DNA from: DASRAP01 sp964503275
GTDB taxonomy: Bacteria > Gemmatimonadota > Gemmatimonadetes > Gemmatimonadales > Gemmatimonadaceae
Length of the DNA stretch: 64,000 nucleotides
Assembly (NCBI GenBank): GCA_964503275.1
Contig: CAZCZO010000002.1
Coordinates: 124,001 to 188,000, forward strand
Direction of reading: 5' to 3'
Shown here: positions 17,858 to 24,858 of the stretch, in pieces
Numbering within the stretch: position 1 is the first letter of the stretch
How the letters are laid out: every line of letters begins with the position of its first letter
Position numbers and translations under genes: made by a program
Notes under the pieces: generated by a model
What the model was told of the DNA's origin: nothing
What the model saw: the letters and a program-made list of their open reading frames with translations, nothing else
Databases searched by the model: none

Positions 17858-19250
17858 GACCGCGCACGCGGTCGACGAACGCGCGCGCCGCGAAGCCGGC
17901 GATGCTCGCGACCTCCTCCACCGACCACGCAGGGGGCTCGCCGAGGGCCCGCAGGATCCGCGAGCGCATCCGCAGTACGATGGGGGACGCGATGGGGATC
18001 GCCTGGAAGTAGGGGTCGTAGCGCGTGCCGATGCCCTCGATCAACGCGGCGGTGCGCGCGAAGTACACCAGTTCCCGCGGCAAGGTGATGGGGAAGTCGA
18101 ACAGGGTGCGCATGACCTGGTCGCTGAGGATGATGTTCGCCCGCTCGAGACTGGTCGTCCGCGAGTACGCGAGCGTCAGCAGCAGCGCGCCGAGGCGATC
18201 GATCTCGGCGGGGTCGGCACCGGGCAGCACCATGCCGAGCGCCCGGAACCCGTCGGCGATGCCCCGCGGGTCCTTGCGGATCGCGGCCAGCACGGTGCGG
18301 ACCAGCCGCAGACGCAGCGCGGGCGGCACCCGCACGACCATGCCGAAGTCGAGCAGCACGATGCGTCCGGCGTCGTCGACGAGGATGTTCCCCGGGTGCG
18401 GATCGGCGTGGAAGAGGCCGTCCACGAGGAGCATCTGCACGTACAGCTCGATCAGCGTCGCGACGATCGCTCGTCCCTGCGCCGCGGCGTCCTGCAGGAC
18501 GGGATCCCGCGTGTCCACCGGACTGCCGCCCACGCGATCGATGCGCACGCCGTCGATGAACTCCAGCACCAGCACGCGCCGCCGCGTCATCTCGTGCATC
18601 ACCTCGGGCACGCGCACGGCGGGATGCCCCGCGAAGTTGCGGCGCACCTCGTCGGCGCGCTCGGCCTCGAGTGCGAAGTCCAACTCCTCGGCGATCCGCT
18701 CGGCGAACTCCTCGACGATGTCGCGGAGCATCGCGACGTGCGGCAACGGCCACTGCCGCACGCACCACGCGAGGATGCGCCGCGCCGCGGCCACGTCGCG
18801 GGCGATCAGTGCCTCGACGTGCGGTCGCAAGACCTTCACCGCGACGTCGCGGCCGCGCCAGCGCGCGCGGTGCACCTGGCCGAGCGACGCGGCAGCGACC
18901 GGGACCGGGTCGATGTGCTCGAACGCCGCCGCCGCCGGCACGCCGTAGGCCTCGTGCAGGGTCGCCTCGATCGCCGTCCAGGCGACGGGGGGCACCGCAT
19001 CGACCAGGGTGCTCAGGGCGCCGAGATAGGGCTCGGGGATCACGTCGGCCCGCGAGGCGAAGACCTGTGCGAGCTTCACGAAGGTCGGCCCGCGCTGCGT
19101 GATCCGGGCCACGAGGCGCTGGGCGCGGCGCTCGTGGAACGCCGCGGTGCGCACCAGCGGTCGGCCCCACCACAGCCACCGCCGCCGGTCGCGGAGCAGC
19201 GACACGACGAAGGGGCCGAACGCCAGCGCCACCCGGGCGGTATGCATCAT
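17790..19250 (-). CDS. UbiB/ABC1-family atypical kinase (AarF-like)
   Basis: UbiB/ABC1 proteins are atypical kinase-like ATPases that support quinone biosynthesis or lipid-quinone handling at the membrane. The 486-aa protein has the alanine-rich nucleotide loop (AAASLGQVHRARW), the VAVKV lysine, HADPHPGNILVDD (catalytic loop) and LLDFGMV (metal Asp). The family's KxGQ motif is altered: residues 59-62 read KLAQ in PTFVKLAQVFASR, with Ala for Gly. Hydrophobic stretches near both ends (about 5-20 and 395-415) suit membrane association. It lies 52 bases after the carbonic anhydrase gene and downstream of mqnB and mqnD on the same strand, which supports a menaquinone role. Two adjacent ATGs are possible starts; I used the first. 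Confidence 0.88.
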   Translation of the reverse strand: MMHTARVALAFGPFVVSLLRDRRRWLWWGRPLVRTAAFHERRAQRLVARITQRGPTFVKLAQVFASRADVIPEPYLGALSTLVDAVPPVAWTAIEATLHEAYGVPAAAAFEHIDPVPVAAASLGQVHRARWRGRDVAVKVLRPHVEALIARDVAAARRILAWCVRQWPLPHVAMLRDIVEEFAERIAEELDFALEAERADEVRRNFAGHPAVRVPEVMHEMTRRRVLVLEFIDGVRIDRVGGSPVDTRDPVLQDAAAQGRAIVATLIELYVQMLLVDGLFHADPHPGNILVDDAGRIVLLDFGMVVRVPPALRLRLVRTVLAAIRKDPRGIADGFRALGMVLPGADPAEIDRLGALLLTLAYSRTTSLERANIILSDQVMRTLFDFPITLPRELVYFARTAALIEGIGTRYDPYFQAIPIASPIVLRMRSRILRALGEPPAWSVEEVASIAGFAARAFVDRVRGLTDRLRSPTRSHGLVRTPSGPG

Positions 19251-19302
19251 GGAGGAGAACGCCGCCGTGGTGACGCGAGTTTCGACGGCGAGCGCGTCGG
19301 GA

Positions 19303-20034
19303 CTACTCCCCGACGCGCTCGAAGATGATGCGCCCGTTCAAGGACTGCACGCCACGGGCGTTGTCCTCGGGGAACAGGCTGCGATACTGCGCGAGTTGCT
19401 CGGCCGAGATGGTCAGTGTGGGTCGGAACACCACCCAATTCAGCCCCTCCGAGAAGGGCTCGGTGGTGAGGGACCCGCTGTAGGTGAAGTACGGCGACGT
19501 CAGTGGGGGGAGCAGCGTGATGAGATCGAACGAGCTCGTCGGGGTGACCGCGGGGCTCCCGGCCGCCGGGGTGAGATCGAGCAGCTGCTGGATCACCGGG
19601 TTGGCCCGACCCAGCGCGAAGCGCACGCCGATCACCGCCAGCGCGCCGTCACTCGCCTGATGGACCAGGTGCAGTTCCAGGGGCGTCTGGGCGCCGTCGA
19701 CCCGATGCTCGCTGGACGCGTGGAAGTGGAACTGGACCAGCGCGTAGCTCTTGCCCTTGATGCTGATGCGGTGCGCGCCGGTCAACGTCGCCTTGATGGT
19801 CCCATCGTAGCGCTCGAGCTTGCTGACGCGCGCGACACGGCCGTAGTTGATCTGCGGATCGGCGGAGCGGAAGCGCACGACGGTCGCCGGTGCGATGTCG
19901 ATCGGCGATTGCCCGGCGCGCTCGTCGAAGCGCGCGTCGGGCCAGGCGACGAGCTCATCGCGCGTGCCGGTGGCGTCGTCGCCGCAGGCCGCGAGGGTGA
20001 ACAGGACCAGCGGTAGCAGCAGATGGGGTCGCAT
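19303..20034 (-). CDS. Alpha-class carbonic anhydrase lipoprotein
   Basis: Alpha carbonic anhydrases interconvert CO2 and bicarbonate. The 243-aa protein begins with a lipoprotein signal ending TLAAC (Cys17), so it acts in the periplasm or at the outer envelope. The zinc ligands are His103 and His105 (VQFHFHASSEH) and His122 (LELHLVHQ), in the spacing of characterised alpha enzymes, and GQSPIDI near residue 41 is another family mark. The ATG at 20034 was chosen over an earlier one at 20070 because the signal peptide begins here. It follows mqnD by 25 bases and precedes the UbiB-like gene by 52. A secreted anhydrase would feed bicarbonate to a transporter such as the DabAB pair at 46582-50611, but that link is inference. 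Confidence 0.93.
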   Translation of the reverse strand: MRPHLLLPLVLFTLAACGDDATGTRDELVAWPDARFDERAGQSPIDIAPATVVRFRSADPQINYGRVARVSKLERYDGTIKATLTGAHRISIKGKSYALVQFHFHASSEHRVDGAQTPLELHLVHQASDGALAVIGVRFALGRANPVIQQLLDLTPAAGSPAVTPTSSFDLITLLPPLTSPYFTYSGSLTTEPFSEGLNWVVFRPTLTISAEQLAQYRSLFPEDNARGVQSLNGRIIFERVGE

Positions 20035-20059
20035 CAGAGCAGGTGGTGAGAGGGAAGGA

Positions 20060-20863
20060 TCATGGTGCATGCGCGGTCGCATCGGGTGCGTCGACCAGTC
20101 GCCGGATGGCCAGCAGGCCCTCCGCCCCGACGTCGAGCGACCACGGGTTCACGTAGAGGGCGATGTGCTGGGCGCAGACCTCGTCCGACATCTCCTGCGC
20201 GTGCGCCCGCACGTAGTCGCGGCTCGCCTCGGGGTGGTCGAACGCATACTGCACGGACGCCCGGATCGCCTGCTCGAGGGCGACCCGGGTCGGTGCATCG
20301 CAGTCCTCGCGGGCGCAGATCCCGGCGAGTGGGACCGGGAGCCCCATCGTGCGCTCCCACCAGGCGCCGAGGTCGGCGACGCCGTGCAAGCCATGTGCGG
20401 CGTAGGTGAAGCGGCTCTCGTGGATGATGAGGCCGGCGTCCACCGCCCCGGTGCTCACGGCGGAGAGGATGCGATCGTAGCGCATCTCGACGACCGGGCC
20501 GAGCGTGGGTGCCGCGAGGCGGAGCAGGCGATAGGCCGTCGTCTCGACACCGGGGATCGCGATGCGCGCGGTCGCGAGCGCGGCGAGGTCCATCGGCGCT
20601 CGCGCCACGACCAGCGGTCCGACGCCGTGCCCCAGTGCGGCCCCGCTGCGCAGCAGCTGGTAGCGGGTGCCCACCGCCGCGAAGGCGCCGACGCTCAGCT
20701 TCGTGAGATCAAATTCGCCCTCGTGGGCCCGACGATTCAACTCCTCGATGTCGAGCAGTACGGGCCGGATGCGCGCGGGCGCCTCGACCAGGCCGTGCAC
20801 CAACGCGTGGAACGCGAAGGTGTCGTTGGGGCAGGGCGAGAAACCGAAGGTGAGCTCACGCAC
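20060..20863 (-). CDS. mqnD: 1,4-dihydroxy-6-naphthoate synthase (futalosine pathway)
   Basis: MqnD converts cyclic dehypoxanthinyl futalosine to 1,4-dihydroxy-6-naphthoate in the futalosine route to menaquinone. The 267-aa protein has the periplasmic-binding-protein-like fold of the family and its opening signature FGFSPCPNDTFAFHALVHG (residues 7-25). EFDLTKLSVGAFA (about 57-69) and VDAGLIIHESRFTYA (about 142-156) are further conserved stretches. The start is a GTG at 20863, eight bases inside the end of mqnB, giving exactly the family N-terminus; an open frame upstream is spurious. MqnA and MqnC are not in the window. Confidence 0.94.
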   Translation of the reverse strand: MRELTFGFSPCPNDTFAFHALVHGLVEAPARIRPVLLDIEELNRRAHEGEFDLTKLSVGAFAAVGTRYQLLRSGAALGHGVGPLVVARAPMDLAALATARIAIPGVETTAYRLLRLAAPTLGPVVEMRYDRILSAVSTGAVDAGLIIHESRFTYAAHGLHGVADLGAWWERTMGLPVPLAGICAREDCDAPTRVALEQAIRASVQYAFDHPEASRDYVRAHAQEMSDEVCAQHIALYVNPWSLDVGAEGLLAIRRLVDAPDATAHAP

Positions 20864-21422
20864 GCTGGAGCGCCTCCACGAGCCGCGGGGTCGCGGCCGT
20901 GATCGCGGCGAACGCGGTCGCAAAGGACCAGCGTGCCCGATCCTGCTCTTCGATGGCGTTCGAGATGGTCCGCACCTCGATGGCCGGCACGCCCGCGAGC
21001 GCCGCGGCCCGCAGGACCGCGAAGCCCTCCATGGCCTCGACATCGCAGTCCGTCGTCCCACCGACGCGGGCCGACGTCCCGATGCCGCACTGATACGCGT
21101 CGGGGAACGCCCGGGCGATCGCCTCGACGAGCGCCGCGGGCGCGAACAGCTCGGCGGGCGCCAGCGACGCCGGTACGGCAAGGTCGCTGTAGCGCGATGA
21201 CGTCCCGAGGACCAGCGCACCGGCGGCGAGCCCCAGGTGACGCCGCGCGCCGGCGATGCCGACGTGCAAGACGAGGTCCGGTCGTTCGGAGGCGATCGCG
21301 GTCGCCGTGCGGGCGGCGGCCTCGACGGGACCCACCCCGCAGCAGAGCGTGCGTGCGTCGAGCTGCGGCGCCAATTCCTGTGCGGTCGCCGCAACGACGA
21401 GGACCCGGCGGGCTCCGCTCAC
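20856..21422 (-). CDS. mqnB: Futalosine hydrolase
   Basis: MqnB removes hypoxanthine from futalosine to give dehypoxanthine futalosine. It is a 188-aa member of the nucleoside phosphorylase/nucleosidase fold. Signature regions are VVAATAQELAP near the N-terminus, VGIAGARRHLGLA around residue 55, and the purine-site stretch CDVEAMEGFAVLRAAALAGV followed by RTISNAIEEQDRARW. The GTG at 21422 overlaps the stop of the upstream reductase gene (GTGA), which fixes the start, and its own 3' end overlaps mqnD by eight bases. This coupling of mqnB and mqnD is strong evidence for the futalosine pathway in this organism. Confidence 0.92.
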   Translation of the reverse strand: MSGARRVLVVAATAQELAPQLDARTLCCGVGPVEAAARTATAIASERPDLVLHVGIAGARRHLGLAAGALVLGTSSRYSDLAVPASLAPAELFAPAALVEAIARAFPDAYQCGIGTSARVGGTTDCDVEAMEGFAVLRAAALAGVPAIEVRTISNAIEEQDRARWSFATAFAAITAATPRLVEALQRA

Positions 21423-22393
21423 GAGAACACCGCGTGATCGCCGAGCATCGTCACGGTCTCGCCGCGCAGCAGGCGGGCATAGTGGTCCTGGAGTGTGTCG
21501 CGGCCGAAGGCCGGCGTCTGGGACGCATCGTACGCGCCGCGGGTCGCGTCCCACACGAGCATCGACTCCGTCGCATAATAGCGGCCGATGCGCGCCAGCT
21601 CGGCCTTGTCGGCCGCGGCGGGGAGCACGCGCCCCACCGCGCTGAGCACCGCGATGATCCCATCGAGGAAGGCGACCGGGACCTGCCGGAAGCGTGCGGG
21701 CCGGCCGAGCGCGGCGAACAGGGCCTCCCCTTGCTCACGCGGCGTCAACGCGGGGCCCGGGCCGCCGATGGGCAAGACCCGATCCCAGCGCGCGGGATCG
21801 TCGAGGCAGTCGGCGAGATAGGTCGCAAGGTCGTCATCACTGATGGGGGTGCAGCGCGTCAGCCGTCCGTCGCCGAAGACCAGGAACGGCTTGCCACGAC
21901 GCACGCGTTCGACCTGACCGGACAGTGACTTGAAGTACGCCGTCGGGCGCACGATCGAGTAGCGGATGCCCGACGTCATGAGTTCGGCCTCGAAGGCCAG
22001 CTTGGCGTGCTGAAAGGCGAGCCGCGGCCGCTGCACGCAGATCGCCGACAACAGCACGAAGTGCGGCACGCCCGCCGCGAGCGCGGCGCCGAGCAGGTGC
22101 TGGTGCGCGGCGTGGTCGATCGCCCAGGCGTCGCGCGGGGCGCCGGTGCGGGACGCGAGGCAGGAGATGACCGCGTCGAAGGACTCGCCCGCCACGCCGT
22201 GCTGCCGCAGTGACGCCGGATCGCCGACATCGGCCTCGCGCACGGTGACCTCGGCGGGGAGATCGGCGCGGCTGGCCCGGCCGGGCCGCACCAGCGCCAC
22301 GACCTGATGCCCGCGTGCGGCGAGCCGCCGCACGGTCGCCCGGCCGATGGTGCCCGTGGCCCCCACGCACAGGACGCGCCGCATCGTACTCAT
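21419..22393 (-). CDS. BciA-like divinyl (proto)chlorophyllide 8-vinyl reductase homologue, NAD(P)-binding
   Basis: This is a 324-aa atypical short-chain dehydrogenase with the nucleotide motif GATGTIG at residues 11-17. Its central and C-terminal sequence follows the BciA/DVR pattern closely: YFKSLSGQVERVRRGKPFLV, FGDGRLTRCTPISDDDLATY, VLPIGGPGPALTPREQGEAL, and IGRYYATESMLVWD with TPAFGRDTLQDHYARL at the end. I compare these with plant and green-sulfur-bacterial 8-vinyl reductases from memory, so the match needs a database check. BciA reduces the C8 vinyl group in (bacterio)chlorophyll synthesis, but no other bch, puf or crt gene is in the window. It overlaps the substrate-binding protein gene by four bases (ATGA) and mqnB by four, so it belongs to this quinone-linked operon. 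A recruited, non-photosynthetic role is possible. Confidence 0.75.
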   Translation of the reverse strand: MSTMRRVLCVGATGTIGRATVRRLAARGHQVVALVRPGRASRADLPAEVTVREADVGDPASLRQHGVAGESFDAVISCLASRTGAPRDAWAIDHAAHQHLLGAALAAGVPHFVLLSAICVQRPRLAFQHAKLAFEAELMTSGIRYSIVRPTAYFKSLSGQVERVRRGKPFLVFGDGRLTRCTPISDDDLATYLADCLDDPARWDRVLPIGGPGPALTPREQGEALFAALGRPARFRQVPVAFLDGIIAVLSAVGRVLPAAADKAELARIGRYYATESMLVWDATRGAYDASQTPAFGRDTLQDHYARLLRGETVTMLGDHAVFS

Positions 22394-23640
22394 GGGAACC
22401 GCACGAGCACCTGCGACCGGGTATCGAACTGCGCCCGCCGCGTCCATTGCGGCCCTGCCGCGCCCGATGTGATCGCGAAGAAGTCGAAGATCCCGAAGGC
22501 GCGGTCCCCCGCCGCGTTGAGACGCAGGGCGCCACTGGTCCCCACCCAGTCGTCGGTCAACCGCATGAACTCGGCCTTGAGCGCGGGGCGCGCCCCGGTC
22601 CCACCGACGGCTTCGTAGGCGCGTGCCGCGACCATCACCGCATCGTACGCGGCGAGTGTGAACGCGTCGGGCTCGACCCCGGTGATCGCGGCGATGCGTG
22701 CCGACACGGCCTGCCAGGTGGGGCGCGCGGCTTCCTCGAGGCCCGGGGCCGGCGCCCACAGCCGCACCTGCTGCGCGAAGGCGGCGGCCACCGCATCGCC
22801 GCGGATGGCCTCCGAGAGCACCATGCCGTCGGTGCCGTACCAGCGCACAGACGACAACACCGCATCGCTGGCGGCGAGGCGGAAGAGGTCGGCGGCTTCG
22901 TCGAAGCCCGCATGCGCGACGGCTACCGTTGCGGGTCCGCCGGCGGCGGCGATGGCCTGCTCGACCTGCAGTCGCAGGGCGGCGAGCGTCGTGGCGTACT
23001 GCGTCTCGGTCGCAGCGTACTGTACGCCCGCACTGACCGCGCCCAGCAGCCCGAACGACCGGCGGATCGCGACCTGCAATCCCACGTTGCCCGCGTCGAG
23101 GCGCCACAGGGGGACGGCGTGCGTCACACCGTCGTCGCGCATGAGGCCCGCCAACGCGACCCCCTCGAGCGTGTCGGAGGGCGTGAAGCGCAACACGTTG
23201 TCGTCGGGGATCGCCAGTGAGCCGGCGGTGCTGCCGTGGCTCACGATGAGCAGCCCCGATGCGTCGGCGACGGACTTCACCGCCGTCACCTCGGCGCTCG
23301 ATTGGGGACCGACCACGACCTCGACGCCCGCGGCGGCGAGCGCCGCCAAGTCGGCCTGCACCGTGGCGGGATCGAGTTTCGTGTCGCGAATGACCGCGCT
23401 GAAGCGCAGCGAGGACCCGCGGCTCGCCGCCGCCGCGTTGGCATCGGCGATCGCCAGCTCCACGGCGACCTTGCTCGCCGTGCCCAGGCTCGCCCAGTTG
23501 CCCGTCAGCGAGAACAGCCCGCCGATGGGGATGGTGGTGGATACCGGAGCGGCGGGGTCGTCTGCGCAGCCGTGGATCGCGACGCCGAGCATGGCGGGAA
23601 GGACGAACGAGCGGATCGAGCGGCGTGCGGACCAGAGCAT
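22390..23640 (-). CDS. Branched-chain amino-acid-type ABC substrate-binding protein (periplasmic, likely lipoprotein)
   Basis: This 416-aa protein has the LivJ/LivK-like two-lobe fold. A signal peptide ends near Cys25 (AIHGC, a weak lipobox). The opening IPIGGLFSLTGNWASLGTAS is typical of the Peripla_BP_6 family, as are VEVVVGPQSSAEVTAV (about residue 100) and LIVSHGSTAGSLA. No permease or ATPase gene is nearby, so it is an orphan binding protein that may act as a sensor or work with a transporter elsewhere. It is first in the leftward run leading to the BciA-like, mqnB and mqnD genes, overlapping the next gene by four bases. It faces the dehydratase gene across 135 bases. The ligand is unknown. 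Confidence 0.85.
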   Translation of the reverse strand: MLWSARRSIRSFVLPAMLGVAIHGCADDPAAPVSTTIPIGGLFSLTGNWASLGTASKVAVELAIADANAAAASRGSSLRFSAVIRDTKLDPATVQADLAALAAAGVEVVVGPQSSAEVTAVKSVADASGLLIVSHGSTAGSLAIPDDNVLRFTPSDTLEGVALAGLMRDDGVTHAVPLWRLDAGNVGLQVAIRRSFGLLGAVSAGVQYAATETQYATTLAALRLQVEQAIAAAGGPATVAVAHAGFDEAADLFRLAASDAVLSSVRWYGTDGMVLSEAIRGDAVAAAFAQQVRLWAPAPGLEEAARPTWQAVSARIAAITGVEPDAFTLAAYDAVMVAARAYEAVGGTGARPALKAEFMRLTDDWVGTSGALRLNAAGDRAFGIFDFFAITSGAAGPQWTRRAQFDTRSQVLVRFP

Positions 23641-23775
23641 CAGATGGGGCGAGAGAGAGACGAGCGGCCGATGGGCGTCGAGCGCGCACACCGGCGTCCT
23701 GCAAACTCGGCGATGGCCACGGCGAGGGCAACCAGGCCCGCGCGGCCGCACGCTCACCGCAGCAGATTCCACCGC

Positions 23776-24816
23776 ATGCAGACGCCCATCGCCATTCCGA
23801 CCCTCGACGAGATCCGCGACGCCCGCGCGCAGCTCGGGGACGCGGTCGTCACGACGCCCATCCGCCTGCTGCAGGACGATGCCGTGGACGCCGCCGTCGG
23901 CGCCGCGACGACACTGTGGCTCAAAGAGGAACTGTTCCAGCGCACCGGCAGCTTCAAGCCGCGGGGTGCCCTGACGGTCATGCAACGACTCGCGCCGGCG
24001 GTGCTGCGCCGTGGCGTCGCGGGGGTGTCGGCGGGCAACCACGCGATCGCGCTCGCCTACGCGGCGCGTCGGCTCGGCACCACCGCCACCGTCGTCATGC
24101 CGCGCAGCGCGAACCCCTTCCGGGTCGCACGCTGCCGCGCCCTGGGGGCGAGGGTGGAGCTCGTCGATCACATCGCGCAGGCCTTCGAGCGCGTCGAAGC
24201 GCTGCAGGCCGACGAAGGACGCACCATCGTGCACCCGTACGAGGGCCCCCTCACCGCGCTGGGGACGGCGACGGTCGGGTTGGAGTTCGTCGAGCAGGTC
24301 GCGGCCGCGGGGCATGCACTCGACGCGGTCCTCGTGGCGGCGGGCGGCGGCGGGCTCACCGGCGGCGTGGCCTGCGCCGTGCGGCTGGCCTCGCCGTCCA
24401 CGCAGGTCTTCGTCGTCGAGCCCGAGGGCGCCGACACCATGTACCGCTCCTTCCGCAGCGGTCAGGTCGAGTCCATCGATGCCGTGCGCACCATCGCCGA
24501 CTCGCTCGGCGCGCCGCGCACGGCGCCGTATTCGCTGGCCTTGAACCGACGCTTCGTGCAGGAGGTGGTCCTGGTGAGCGATGATCAGATCCGCGCGGCC
24601 ATGCGCCTGTTGTTCGGATCGGCCAAGCTGGTCACCGAGCCCGCCGGCGCGGCCGCGCTCGCGGCGCTGATGTATCCCCTGCGCGAGCGACTCGACGGGC
24701 AGCGGGTGGGCGTGGTGGTCTGCGGCGGCAATGTCGACGCGGGCACCTTCGGCGAGTGCCTCAGGGAGCCTGCCGACGTCGCCGACGCGCCGACCGGGTC
24801 CGCCGTAGCACGATAG
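23776..24816 (+). CDS. PLP-dependent threonine/serine dehydratase-like enzyme
   Basis: This is a fold-type II PLP enzyme of 346 aa, similar to catabolic threonine/serine dehydratases (and serine racemases), which convert threonine to 2-oxobutanoate and ammonia. The Schiff-base lysine is Lys61 in TGSFKPRGA, the phosphate- and substrate-binding loops are SAGNHAIALAYAARR (about 85-99) and AAGGGGLTGG (about 194-203), and TEPAGAAALAAL lies in the C-terminal part. It lacks the ACT domain of biosynthetic IlvA, so allosteric isoleucine control is unlikely. The ATG at 23776 gives the normal N-terminus; an extended open frame upstream is compositionally odd. It stands alone, divergent from the substrate-binding protein gene. 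Confidence 0.9.
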   Translation: MQTPIAIPTLDEIRDARAQLGDAVVTTPIRLLQDDAVDAAVGAATTLWLKEELFQRTGSFKPRGALTVMQRLAPAVLRRGVAGVSAGNHAIALAYAARRLGTTATVVMPRSANPFRVARCRALGARVELVDHIAQAFERVEALQADEGRTIVHPYEGPLTALGTATVGLEFVEQVAAAGHALDAVLVAAGGGGLTGGVACAVRLASPSTQVFVVEPEGADTMYRSFRSGQVESIDAVRTIADSLGAPRTAPYSLALNRRFVQEVVLVSDDQIRAAMRLLFGSAKLVTEPAGAAALAALMYPLRERLDGQRVGVVVCGGNVDAGTFGECLREPADVADAPTGSAVAR

Positions 24817-24858
24817 CGCCCTCCTCGGCGCCAGGGCCAGGCCGTATATTCGCGGCCT

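Noticed and set aside
21419..22393. Evidence for a photosynthesis gene cluster from the BciA-like gene
   Set aside because: No other bacteriochlorophyll, carotenoid or reaction-centre gene is present; one homologue is not enough to call phototrophy.
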